Of a DNA stretch of 64,000 nt, positions 10,836 to 20,506 are shown piece by piece; positions within the stretch are counted from its first letter, which is position 1; every line of letters starts with the position of its first letter. This stretch comes from Formosa sp. (GTDB lineage Bacteria > Bacteroidota > Bacteroidia > Flavobacteriales > Flavobacteriaceae). The translations under genes were made by a program, and so were the position numbers. The stretch covers positions 56,991-120,990 of the forward strand of contig JABHDE010000076.1 of the NCBI GenBank assembly GCA_018673215.1, given 5' to 3'. The notes under the pieces are model-generated. The model did not search any database, was not told where the DNA came from, and saw only the letters and a program-made list of their open reading frames with translations.

Positions 10836-10921
10836 GTGGGCAGAAATTGCATTTGAAGATTGGATCATCGAGTCTTCTATTTTTTTAATACCAGCCTTTA
10901 TAATACGCAGCGTTAAGCTGC

Positions 10922-12475
10922 TTACAAATCAAACTTAATCCCTTGCGCCAAAGGCAATTCATCCGAATAATTAATGGTATTCGTTTGACGTCGCATATAC
11001 ACTTTCCATGCATCCGAGCCCGACTCGCGTCCGCCACCTGTTTCTTTTTCACCACCAAAAGCACCGCCAATTTCAGCTCCAGAAGTTCCAATATTTACAT
11101 TGGCAATTCCACAGTCAGAACCGGCATAAGACAAGAACTTTTCAGCCTCTTTTAGCTCGTTGGTCATAATCGCAGAAGACAAGCCTTGCGCCACACCATT
11201 TTGTTTTTCGATGGCGTTTTCTACGCCTCCAGAGTATTTCATTAAATATAAAATAGGTGCAAAGGTTTCATGTTGTACAATCTCGTAATGGTTCTCAGCT
11301 TCAATAATGGCAGGTTTTACATAACAGCCACTTTCATAGCCTTCACCTTCTAAAACACCGCCATCAACCAAAACCGTACCACCTTCAGCTTTTGCTTTTT
11401 CAATCGCCGCTAAATAGGTGTTTACAGAATCATGATCGATCAAAGGCCCAATATGGTTTTTTTCATCCAAAGGATTTCCAATGGTCAATTGTCCATAAGC
11501 GCCTACAATTGCATCTCTTACTTTATCGTATACAGACTCGTGAATAATGAGTCGGCGTGTAGAAGTACAACGTTGGCCGCAAGTTCCTACCGCACCAAAA
11601 ATAGCACCAGGCACTACCACTTTTAAATCGGCAGTAGGTGTGATAATAATGGCATTGTTCCCTCCCAATTCTAAAAGAGATTTCCCAAAACGTTGGGCAA
11701 CGGTTGCCCCTACAATTCTTCCCATTCTAGTAGAACCGGTCGCAGAGACTAAAGGCACTCTTGTGTCCGTCGTCATCATTTCTCCAACGGTATAATCGCC
11801 ATTGATGATTGAGGAAATTCCTTCCGGTAAGTTATTTTCTTTTAAAATCTTGGCAATAATATTTTGGCAAGCAATAGAGCATAAAGGGGCTTTTTCAGAC
11901 CCTTTCCACACACATACATCGCCACAGATCCATGCCAAAGCAGTATTCCAAGCCCAAACAGCCACGGGAAAATTAAAGGCAGAAATAATACCCACGACGC
12001 CAATCGGGTGCCATTGCTCTCGCATCACATGACCAGGACGTTCCGAAGGAATGGTTTGCCCATTTAATTGTCGTGACAAACCCACCGCAAAATCACAGAT
12101 GTCAATCATTTCTTGAACCTCTCCATAGCCTTCTTGCAGGGATTTCCCCATTTCATAAGACACTAATTTTCCGAGGGGTTCTTTTAAATCTCTAAGTTTA
12201 TTTCCAAACTGACGTACAATTTCGCCACGTTGAGGAGCAGGCATTGCTCGCCACTCAGGAAACGCTGCTGTAGCTGCTGCCATTACCGCCTCATAATCTT
12301 CTTTAGAAGTGCAAATGACACTCCCAATTTTCTTACCATCTACAGGTGAAAAACTGTCGATACTAGGTCCGTTAGCAAAACTTTTTGACCCCGTTGATGT
12401 TCCTAAATTTATGTCTTTTACTCCAAGAGCGTCCAGTGCTTCTTGGATTTTAAAATTAGTTGAGATTGTATTCAT
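10922..12475 (-). CDS. Aldehyde dehydrogenase, ALDH7 (alpha-aminoadipic semialdehyde dehydrogenase) type
   Basis: LLELGGNNAIII, GTCGQRCTSTRRL active site, NVNIGTSGAEIGGAFGGEKETGGGRESGSDAWK. Confidence 0.9.
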   Translation of the reverse strand: MNTISTNFKIQEALDALGVKDINLGTSTGSKSFANGPSIDSFSPVDGKKIGSVICTSKEDYEAVMAAATAAFPEWRAMPAPQRGEIVRQFGNKLRDLKEPLGKLVSYEMGKSLQEGYGEVQEMIDICDFAVGLSRQLNGQTIPSERPGHVMREQWHPIGVVGIISAFNFPVAVWAWNTALAWICGDVCVWKGSEKAPLCSIACQNIIAKILKENNLPEGISSIINGDYTVGEMMTTDTRVPLVSATGSTRMGRIVGATVAQRFGKSLLELGGNNAIIITPTADLKVVVPGAIFGAVGTCGQRCTSTRRLIIHESVYDKVRDAIVGAYGQLTIGNPLDEKNHIGPLIDHDSVNTYLAAIEKAKAEGGTVLVDGGVLEGEGYESGCYVKPAIIEAENHYEIVQHETFAPILYLMKYSGGVENAIEKQNGVAQGLSSAIMTNELKEAEKFLSYAGSDCGIANVNIGTSGAEIGGAFGGEKETGGGRESGSDAWKVYMRRQTNTINYSDELPLAQGIKFDL

Positions 12476-12547
12476 GTGTATTGTTTTAAAGTCGTTTCAA
12501 GTTGCGAATATAATAATTTTACACCCACTTTAATGATAATTTCTCAA

Positions 12548-13036
12548 TCATTTCCAGTCGCAAACAGGCGAGTTGCTGAGGTTGGAATTATAATATTTTG
12601 CAGTTCCTGTCACTTCTTCTCCGAGCCATTCGGGTTTAGAAAACATCTCGTCTTCTGAGCCAAGCTCAACTTCAGCCATTACCAATCCTTTATTATCTCC
12701 CATAAACTCGTCCACTTCAAATAAGTGAGTTCCTACGGCCACTTCGTACCGAGTTTTGCTAATAATGGTTTTTTCACAAAGTTTTAGAAGTGCTTCCGCA
12801 TCTGTTTTGGAGATTTCTTTTTCCCACTCAAACCTACTGAGCCCACTTTTGTTGCTTTTTCCTTTCACGGTAATAAAACCTGCTTTGTCAGTAAGTCGAA
12901 TCCTTACAGAGCGTTCAGGGTCAGAATTTAGATAGCCTTGAGTCATCGTGATTACTGAGGAAGCTTCTTCACGATAGGCGTCAGAGTTTACCAAAAATTT
13001 GCGTTCGATTTCAATCATAAGAAAATAGATAATCAT
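12548..13036 (-). CDS. CYTH domain-containing protein
   Basis: EIERKFLV N-terminal motif, RIRLTDKAGFITVKG, KTRYEV. Confidence 0.9.
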   Translation of the reverse strand: MIIYFLMIEIERKFLVNSDAYREEASSVITMTQGYLNSDPERSVRIRLTDKAGFITVKGKSNKSGLSRFEWEKEISKTDAEALLKLCEKTIISKTRYEVAVGTHLFEVDEFMGDNKGLVMAEVELGSEDEMFSKPEWLGEEVTGTAKYYNSNLSNSPVCDWK

Positions 13037-13277
13037 TAGAAACCCTAAATTTACAGCAAGTCAAACGATTTATCTATACCAAAATGCAAACAACTTGTTT
13101 AGGATGTGACTTATTAGAAGTGTGAATCGCTAGAAAATATGGAACGATTTCTGGAGTTTCTTAAGATTTCACCCTGATAAGAGAGGCAATATATAGATAT
13201 TCGTAAAAATCACAGCATCATAGACGAGTATTGGCAATGCTTTAGTAATTTTGAATGCACAAAAATGTATTTAATTA

Positions 13278-15857
13278 ATGTCTACACAGCCAAAAATTAC
13301 CAGGTTCAATCAAAATGTATTATCAAAATATCAAATATACAACAGTATATTCATGACCCTACCGTTTGATTCTATCACTAAAACGGGTGCGTTATTACCC
13401 CTTTTTTTTGAGACTTGTCAAAAAGGATTTGCCAATAATGAAGATCCAACAGCTATTGTGAATTCATTTTTCAAGAAATACCAAGCCAGACGCTCTCCAA
13501 AGAGTCAGATTAATTTATTATTTCGTTTTATTCAGTACATCGAGCGTCAAGTGGTTTTATTTGACGCTATTGAAGATGCAGCCTTTCCTATTGTAAACAA
13601 TATGGATGGGATCGGAACTTTGAGAAGTTTAAAGGAAAAAGCGACCGCTGAAAATAAATTAGAAATACTTCAAAAATACCTGGAAGAATTTAAAGTGCGC
13701 ATTGTGCTCACGGCGCATCCAACACAATTTTACCCTGGTTCTGTATTAGGGATTATTACTGATTTGACAGAAGCCATTCGTGAAAATGATTTGTTTCGCA
13801 TCAATGAGCTGTTAGCCCAGCTCGGAAAGACACCGTTCTTTAAACAAAACAAGCCCACTCCTTATGATGAGGCAGTGAGTTTGATATGGTATTTAGAGCA
13901 TGTGTTTTATAAATCTTTTGGGACGGTCTATGATTATATCCAACAGAACATCTTTGACGGAAAGCATATCGAAAATGATATTATCAATATTGGCTTTTGG
14001 CCTGGAGGTGATAGAGACGGGAACCCGTTTGTTACACCAGAAATTACCCTTAAAGTAGCAGCAAGGCTTCGTGAAACGATCATAAAAAATTATTACCGCG
14101 ACCTTCGAATGCTTAAAAGAAAATTGTCTTTTGCCGAAGTTGAAGATCGTGTGGCCTCTTTAGAATCAGAGCTTTATAAAATTATTACAAATAAAAAATC
14201 GAGTTTAACCCTCGAACACTTAACGGCAGAGCTGAAAGATATTAAAGAGGTTATTATTGAAAAACATCAGTCACTTTATGTTTCTGAAGTAAACAGTCTT
14301 TTAAACAAAATTCATTTGTTTGGATTTCATTTTTCAACCTTAGACATTCGTCAAGACAGTCGAGAACACGCTAAAGTGTTAAATGACATGGTAGATGTAT
14401 TGATAGAAAGTGGGAGTGACGTATTTCCTGCAAACTACCACAGTTTAGCTGAAGTCGATCAAATTGAAATACTTTCAAAAATAAAAGGCTCTCTTGATTT
14501 GTCGTTGATATCGGACAAAAACACTTTGAAGGCTCTCAAAACAATGGATGCCATTAAAACGATTCAGCATACAAATGGAGAGAAAGCAGCGAACCGCTAC
14601 ATTATAAGTAACAATCAAACAACGCTAAATGTTATGCAGTTATATGCCATGCTTAAGCTGGTTGCATTTCAGGAAGCTTTAACGGTTGATATTGCTCCTC
14701 TTTTTGAGACAATAACAGATTTAGAAAACGCACCTTCTGTAATGGAAGACCTGTATTCGAACCCAAATTACATGGCCCATCTAAAAGCCCGTGGCAACAG
14801 ACAAACCATAATGCTTGGGTTTAGTGACGGCACAAAAGATGGAGGATACCTAATGGCTAATTGGGCTATTTATAAAGCAAAAGAATTGCTCACTGCGATG
14901 TCTAGAAAATACGACATTACTGTGATTTTCTTTGATGGCCGTGGCGGACCACCGGCTAGAGGTGGCGGAAAAACACATAATTTTTATGCTTCATTAGGTC
15001 CTACAATTGAGGACAAAGAGGTACAGCTCACCATTCAAGGACAAACCATCAGCTCAAATTTTGGAACCCTAGACTCTTCACAATACAACCTAGAACAATT
15101 GATCAGTTCAGGAATCCATAACAGTCTTAGTGACAAAGACCTCAGAATGACTCCAGAAAATAGAGAGGTCATGGCACAATTGTCTAAATTGAGTTATGAA
15201 GCCTATGTAGATTTCAAAGCACATCCTAAGTTCATTTCGTACTTAGAGCACATGAGTACTTTGAAGTTTTATGCAAAAACCAATATTGGCAGTCGCCCTT
15301 CCAAACGAGGTAAGGCTGATGGCTTGGTGTTTGAGGATTTACGGGCCATTCCATTTGTAGGGTCTTGGAGTCAGTTAAAACAAAACGTCCCAGGGTTTTT
15401 TGGAGTGGGTACAGCCCTTAAATATTACGAAGATATAGGCGAGTTTGAAAAAGCACAACAGTTATTTCAAACTTCAGATTTTTTCAAAACACTGATTGAA
15501 AACAGTATGATGTCCTTATCTAAATCGTTCTTTGATTTGACAAAATACATGTCTGAAGATCCAGAGTATGGAGAATTTTGGAATGTTATTTATAGCGAAT
15601 ATACTACCACAAAACGACTGCTATTAAAACTAACGGGTTATGATGAATTAATGCAAGAAGAGCCAGCCGGGAAAGCATCTATCTCCGTGAGAGAATCGAT
15701 TGTGCTGCCCTTATTAACAATTCAACAATACGCTTTAAAGAAGATACAGGAACTAGAAAAAGAACGCCCTAGAGATGAGGCTCAAATACAAACGTATGAA
15801 AAAATTGTCATGCGCTCATTATTTGGGAATATCAATGCAAGTCGAAACTCCGCATAA
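13278..15857 (+). CDS. ppc: Phosphoenolpyruvate carboxylase
   Basis: LTAHPTQ, GFWPGGDRDGNPFVT, MLGFSDGTKDGGYL, FFDGRGGPPARGGG motifs. Confidence 0.95.
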   Translation: MSTQPKITRFNQNVLSKYQIYNSIFMTLPFDSITKTGALLPLFFETCQKGFANNEDPTAIVNSFFKKYQARRSPKSQINLLFRFIQYIERQVVLFDAIEDAAFPIVNNMDGIGTLRSLKEKATAENKLEILQKYLEEFKVRIVLTAHPTQFYPGSVLGIITDLTEAIRENDLFRINELLAQLGKTPFFKQNKPTPYDEAVSLIWYLEHVFYKSFGTVYDYIQQNIFDGKHIENDIINIGFWPGGDRDGNPFVTPEITLKVAARLRETIIKNYYRDLRMLKRKLSFAEVEDRVASLESELYKIITNKKSSLTLEHLTAELKDIKEVIIEKHQSLYVSEVNSLLNKIHLFGFHFSTLDIRQDSREHAKVLNDMVDVLIESGSDVFPANYHSLAEVDQIEILSKIKGSLDLSLISDKNTLKALKTMDAIKTIQHTNGEKAANRYIISNNQTTLNVMQLYAMLKLVAFQEALTVDIAPLFETITDLENAPSVMEDLYSNPNYMAHLKARGNRQTIMLGFSDGTKDGGYLMANWAIYKAKELLTAMSRKYDITVIFFDGRGGPPARGGGKTHNFYASLGPTIEDKEVQLTIQGQTISSNFGTLDSSQYNLEQLISSGIHNSLSDKDLRMTPENREVMAQLSKLSYEAYVDFKAHPKFISYLEHMSTLKFYAKTNIGSRPSKRGKADGLVFEDLRAIPFVGSWSQLKQNVPGFFGVGTALKYYEDIGEFEKAQQLFQTSDFFKTLIENSMMSLSKSFFDLTKYMSEDPEYGEFWNVIYSEYTTTKRLLLKLTGYDELMQEEPAGKASISVRESIVLPLLTIQQYALKKIQELEKERPRDEAQIQTYEKIVMRSLFGNINASRNSA

Positions 15858-15877
15858 AGTTAAAAGTTACACTCAAT

Positions 15878-15912
15878 AAAAAAGCCTCTAAAAATATTTT
15901 AGAGGCTTTTTT
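15878..15912. terminator. Rho-independent (bidirectional) terminator between ppc and amt
   Basis: Inverted repeat AAAGCCTCTAAAA-TAT-TTTTAGAGGCTTT with flanking A/T tracts. Confidence 0.85.
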
Positions 15913-15935
15913 GATCACTAATTTAAAATAAACGG

Positions 15936-17177
15936 TTAATGCTCATTTAACCTGAAATCGGGGTAAGCGTCCATTTTATGTTCGTGTGCATCGAGACCTT
16001 CTAGTTCTTCTCTTTCAGAGACTCTGATGCCTATAGTTTTCTTTAATGTATATATAATAATAAAAGAGGTTGAGATACAAAACACAGCGTAACATAACAC
16101 TCCTACAAGTTGAATTAAAAACTGATCAAAGCCAGCTTTGGCTCCAAAAAGTCCAACCGCCAAAGTTCCCCAGGCCCCACAAACAAGGTGTACCGCTATG
16201 GCACCCACAGGGTCATCTAACTTAATTTTATCTACCAAGCTCACGGTAAACACTATAAGTCCTCCGGCAATGGCTCCAATAAGTATCGCATCTCCAGGAC
16301 TCATCTGGTCGGCACCAGCTGTAACACCTACAAGACCTCCTAAAACTCCATTCAGAAACATTGTTAAATCTAAATTTTTGTACAAAAGTGTTGACGTAAT
16401 CATTGCAATGACCCCACCAGCAGCTGCAGCCAAACAGGTTGTAACTAACGTTAGGGAAGTTGCTTCTGGGTTGGCAGAAAGTACAGACCCCCCATTAAAC
16501 CCAAACCATCCTAGCCAAAGTATAAGAACCCCAGCAGTTGCTAACGGAATACTATGCCCTGGAATTGCTTGAGGTTTTCCGTTGTTAAATTTCCCAATTC
16601 GAGACCCTAGAAGGTATACGGCCACTAAAGCTGCCCATCCACCCACAGAGTGTACCAGTGTAGAGCCTGCAAAATCATAAAACCCTTCGGCGTTTCCAAT
16701 AGATAGTGAAGATAAAAACCCACCACCCCATTGCCAAGACCCAGCAATTGGATATACGAATCCTACATAAAAAACAGTGAAGATCATAAAAGCTCCAATT
16801 TTCATGCGCTCTGCAACCGCACCCGAAACAATAGTTGCGGCAGTCGCGGCAAACATTCCTTGGAATAAGAAATCGGTCCAATAGGTGTAACCCTCGTTAT
16901 ATGCTAAGTCCAAAGAGCCATTCGCCAAAGGCGCGTCCAGCCCAAAACCAGCAAACCCAAGAACTCCATTAAAATCGCCTGGATACATTAAGTTAAATCC
17001 GACTATGTAATAGAGTAAAAGCCCGACAGTGATAATAAAGATGTTTTTAAATAAAATATTAATTGTGTTTTTTTGACGCGTGAGTCCGATTTCGAGAAAT
17101 GCAAACCCTGTGTGCATAAAAAATACGAGTGCCGTACAGATCATCATCCATACGTTATTGATTGTAAGTAATTCCAT
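15936..17177 (-). CDS. amt: Ammonium transporter
   Basis: 413 aa; FMHTGFAFLEIGLTRQKNTINILFKN, GSTLVHSVGGWAALVA, HLVCGAWGTLAVGLF. Confidence 0.93.
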   Translation of the reverse strand: MELLTINNVWMMICTALVFFMHTGFAFLEIGLTRQKNTINILFKNIFIITVGLLLYYIVGFNLMYPGDFNGVLGFAGFGLDAPLANGSLDLAYNEGYTYWTDFLFQGMFAATAATIVSGAVAERMKIGAFMIFTVFYVGFVYPIAGSWQWGGGFLSSLSIGNAEGFYDFAGSTLVHSVGGWAALVAVYLLGSRIGKFNNGKPQAIPGHSIPLATAGVLILWLGWFGFNGGSVLSANPEATSLTLVTTCLAAAAGGVIAMITSTLLYKNLDLTMFLNGVLGGLVGVTAGADQMSPGDAILIGAIAGGLIVFTVSLVDKIKLDDPVGAIAVHLVCGAWGTLAVGLFGAKAGFDQFLIQLVGVLCYAVFCISTSFIIIYTLKKTIGIRVSEREELEGLDAHEHKMDAYPDFRLNEH

Positions 17178-17182
17178 TGGTG

Positions 17183-17521
17183 TTATTTTAATGTGTTTCC
17201 GCCTTTTTCGCCGGTTCTAATTCTATATACTTCATCGACCTTTGATACAAAGATTTTACCATCACCAACCTCACCTGTTGATGCGGCTGCCAGAATGGCT
17301 TTGATGGTCACTTCCTCAAAATCATCGTTTACCACAATAGATAGGTAGCGTCTTTGAATATCACTCGTGCTGTAAGAAACACCTCTGTAAACATGACCTT
17401 CTTTTTCATTACCTAGGCCTGTGACGTCCCAGTACGAAAAGAAGTTAACACCGACTTCATGCAGTGCTTTTTTGACAACAGAAAACTTAGATTTTCTGAT
17501 GATTGCTTCTACTTTTTTCAT
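17183..17521 (-). CDS. glnB: PII-family nitrogen regulatory protein
   Basis: MKKVEAIIRKSKFSVVKKALHEVGV...STGEVGDGKIFVSKVDEVYRIRTGEKG. Confidence 0.92.
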   Translation of the reverse strand: MKKVEAIIRKSKFSVVKKALHEVGVNFFSYWDVTGLGNEKEGHVYRGVSYSTSDIQRRYLSIVVNDDFEEVTIKAILAAASTGEVGDGKIFVSKVDEVYRIRTGEKGGNTLK

Positions 17522-17567
17522 TGAATTAACTTTTAGTTTGTTTTCAAAAGTAAATAAAAAACAAAGA

Positions 17568-17587
17568 CCCCCTAAAAAATAGAGGGG
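17568..17587. promoter_or_regulatory. Palindromic element CCCCCTAAAAAATAGAGGGG upstream of glnB-amt
   Basis: Inverted repeat about 47-66 nt upstream of glnB ATG; near-identical element at 20171-20190. Confidence 0.5.
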
Positions 17588-17672
17588 TGTGATAGATATT
17601 TTTGTGATATTAATAAAATTACCCCGCTTATAATAAAGGTATGCTAAGTATTTTGTGTTAAATAATCAAAAA

Positions 17673-17709
17673 TAAAAACCCCAGAAGCATACTGCCCCTA
17701 GGGTTTTTA
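17673..17709. terminator. Probable terminator downstream of the second amt
   Basis: AAAAACCCcAG...CTaGGGTTTTT inverted repeat after the amt stop. Confidence 0.5.
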
Positions 17710-17780
17710 ACACAAACTAAAAATCACAAACTTATTTTTAATTTTATGAGAGCAAATAAATGCTCAATATGAACTTGAAA

Positions 17781-19070
17781 TTAGTCTTGACCTCTTTCTC
17801 TTTTTCCTGGATATGCAATAGATCCGTGTTCAGATATGTCAAGTCCAGCAACTTCTTCTTGTTCTGTAACTCTTAATCCAACAGTTTTCTTAAGGATTCC
17901 AAATACGACAAAGGAAAGGACAACTGCCCAAACAGCGTAAGCAACACCCCCGGTCAATTGTGCAATAAGTTGGTCAGCGCCTCCACCATTAAATAATCCA
18001 ATTTTAGTATCGCCATCTATACCCCAAAGACCAATTACAATTGTTCCCCAGAATCCAACAACTCCGTGTACTGAAGCCGCGCCAATAGCATCGTCAATTT
18101 TAAGTTTCTTTTCGATAATTTCGATAGAGAAGACTACAATGACACCACCAATAAGACCCGCTAACACAGCGCCACCAGCGGTCATGTTACCACAACCTGC
18201 AGTAATACTTACCAAGCCAGCTAGAGCTCCGTTTAATGATTGTGCCAAGTGTGGCTTTCCGTACCAGATCCAAGTGGTGATCAGTGCACCTAATGCACCA
18301 GCAGCCGCAGCTAGGTTGGTGATTAATACGACTGTTGAAGCAGCAACCGCATCGTCTCCACCCCAAGCAAGTTGAGATCCACCATTAAATCCATACCATC
18401 CTAACCAAAGGATAAACACCCCTAAGGTTGCTAATATCTGGTTGTGACCTGGAATAGGCATTACTTTTCCGTTTACAAATTTTCCAATTCTAGGACCTAC
18501 CATATAAGCAGCAACTAAAGCAGCAAAACCACCTACAGCATGCACGATTGACGATCCAGCAAAGTCAATAAAACCTAGCTCTGTCAACCATCCTGACCCT
18601 TGCCATTGCCAGCCCCCTGCAATTGGGTAGATGATAGCGGTCATGACGATTGAAAAGATAACGTACGTTGAGTATTTTGTTCTTCCAGCGATAGCTCCAG
18701 AAACAATTGTTGCAGCCGTTGCGGCAAACATTGTTTGGAAGAATAAATCAGCCCCTTCACCTTGCATGATGCCACTCCAGAAAAACCATCCGTTTGTGGT
18801 GTCACCATACATTAAAGAGTATCCTACAAACCAGTAGGTAAGAGATCCTACAGCAATATCAAGCAAGTTTTTCATTGCGATATTCACTGCATTTTTGGAC
18901 CGTGTCATTCCAGATTCTACTAAAGTAAAGCCTGCTTGCATAAAGAATACTAAGATACCAGATAATAGCATCCACAACATTCCCATGTCGTCCTTGATCG
19001 CTCCAGCAAGACTCTCAACCGCAGCGGCATCCTGTATTACTAGAGGTAAGTTGTTAATTAAATGTGACAT
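17781..19070 (-). CDS. amt: Ammonium transporter
   Basis: 429 aa; FMQAGFTLVESGMTRSKNAVNIAMKN, GSSIVHAVGGFAALVAAY, ASVHGVVGFWGTIVIGLWG. Confidence 0.93.
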   Translation of the reverse strand: MSHLINNLPLVIQDAAAVESLAGAIKDDMGMLWMLLSGILVFFMQAGFTLVESGMTRSKNAVNIAMKNLLDIAVGSLTYWFVGYSLMYGDTTNGWFFWSGIMQGEGADLFFQTMFAATAATIVSGAIAGRTKYSTYVIFSIVMTAIIYPIAGGWQWQGSGWLTELGFIDFAGSSIVHAVGGFAALVAAYMVGPRIGKFVNGKVMPIPGHNQILATLGVFILWLGWYGFNGGSQLAWGGDDAVAASTVVLITNLAAAAGALGALITTWIWYGKPHLAQSLNGALAGLVSITAGCGNMTAGGAVLAGLIGGVIVVFSIEIIEKKLKIDDAIGAASVHGVVGFWGTIVIGLWGIDGDTKIGLFNGGGADQLIAQLTGGVAYAVWAVVLSFVVFGILKKTVGLRVTEQEEVAGLDISEHGSIAYPGKRERGQD

Positions 19071-19107
19071 AAATTATATATTTGGTTGGTTAATATTGTT
19101 ACGCGTA

Positions 19108-20106
19108 CTAGAAAGAATAAACGGCAGCAATCGTAAGCGCTGTTACATTTTTTTCAGTATCTAGTCCGAATCCTTCAATTCGGTAATCATCAGAACTGTC
19201 ATAACGTAATTCTGTGATTAGTTTTAAGTTGTCATCTAATTGTGCGCTTCCAGTAAGAGTCAAGGCTAAAACATCTTCACTGTCATCCGCAGAAGTATAA
19301 GAGAAAAATTCAGGACGTAACCCTAAGGCAAACGTTTCAGAGAACGTGTTTTCTAGGTACAAAGCAGCGCCTTGGTATCCAGCCTCTTCATCGTCAGAGT
19401 ATGCATAAGCAGCATTGATTCCTACGAAGAAAGAGTCAGATAAATCAAATCCACCTGTATAATCTACAAAAACAGCATCTGTTGCGGATGTTTCAGTTAC
19501 GGCTCCATAAATGAAGTTTAGGTATTGTCCTTTATAACCTACTTGAGCACCAAATTGAGTTGCACCGCTTTCGCTTGCATCAGCACTAGAAATGCCATGT
19601 GCATTCGTTACCGCCAATAAGAAAGACAAGTCTTCAGAAGCAGCGTAGTCTAACTTCACACCTGTGTGAGAAAAAGGACCTGCGTTAAATAAATAAGACA
19701 CCGAATAGTTAAAGTTAGCTGCAGGAGAAATTACTTCATATCCTAAGAAGGTATTGAACTGTCCAGCAGTAATTGTAACGGATTCACTTACGTTATAGTA
19801 AGCATACAATTGGTTAATAGCACCTGCCATGTTTGCGTCGTCAGCTCTTGGGCCAAATGCAAGATCGGCTACAACACCAGACTTAGCGCCGTCGTAAGAA
19901 AATACGGTGTTAGCCATTCCTAAACCAAAGCCATTTGCTTTTTCTGGGTTTGCAATTAATAGACCAGGCGTTCCTGTTCCGTCTACTGTGTTGGTTGTTC
20001 CGTATACATCAACTGTACCAGACACTGACAATGTTGGAGTTTCATCTTGTGCGTTCAAAGACAAAGCTCCGATTAAAGCAACAATGCTTAAGGTAATTTT
20101 TTTCAT
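19108..20106 (-). CDS. Putative outer-membrane beta-barrel/porin
   Basis: Signal peptide MKKITLSIVALIGALSLNAQ, alternating beta-strand pattern, C-terminal aromatic AAVYSF; upstream of amt. Confidence 0.75.
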   Translation of the reverse strand: MKKITLSIVALIGALSLNAQDETPTLSVSGTVDVYGTTNTVDGTGTPGLLIANPEKANGFGLGMANTVFSYDGAKSGVVADLAFGPRADDANMAGAINQLYAYYNVSESVTITAGQFNTFLGYEVISPAANFNYSVSYLFNAGPFSHTGVKLDYAASEDLSFLLAVTNAHGISSADASESGATQFGAQVGYKGQYLNFIYGAVTETSATDAVFVDYTGGFDLSDSFFVGINAAYAYSDDEEAGYQGAALYLENTFSETFALGLRPEFFSYTSADDSEDVLALTLTGSAQLDDNLKLITELRYDSSDDYRIEGFGLDTEKNVTALTIAAVYSF

Positions 20107-20170
20107 AATTGTTAATTTTAGTAGTTAATATTTTTAGTTAACGGCTCAAAACTATAAATAATTAACATAC

Positions 20171-20190
20171 ACCCCTAAAAAAATAGGGGT
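20171..20190. promoter_or_regulatory. Palindromic element ACCCCTAAAAAAATAGGGGT upstream of porin-amt
   Basis: Perfect ACCCCTA/TAGGGGT arms; matches the element at 17568-17587. Confidence 0.55.
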
Positions 20191-20506
20191 ATTAATTATG
20201 TTTTTATGTAATAATTATTTTATACCACTTAATTTTTGGGGTATTGTAATTATTTTTGCATTATTTTTAATATTTGACCAGTGCTTTGTTTTTACAGAAC
20301 GACTTTTTGATGTTTAGGACGTTTGTTTGCTAACCACCAATTTGACTGTTGAATATTCGATAGTCTAATATGCCTTTCATTGTTCAAAATGCATTTATAG
20401 GTATTCTAAATTGGAATTTCGAAAAAGTGAATTGGCTTTTTTTTAAATAGACTTTTACCAGTTACCTTTAAAGCTTGTTAAGGTTAAATCAGAAATAATT
20501 TTAAGT

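Noticed and set aside
13084-13125. MQTTCLGCDLLEV* mini-ORF upstream of ppc, possible remnant of a Cys-motif protein
   Set aside because: Only 13 codons and the downstream frames show no clear homology by eye; too short to support.
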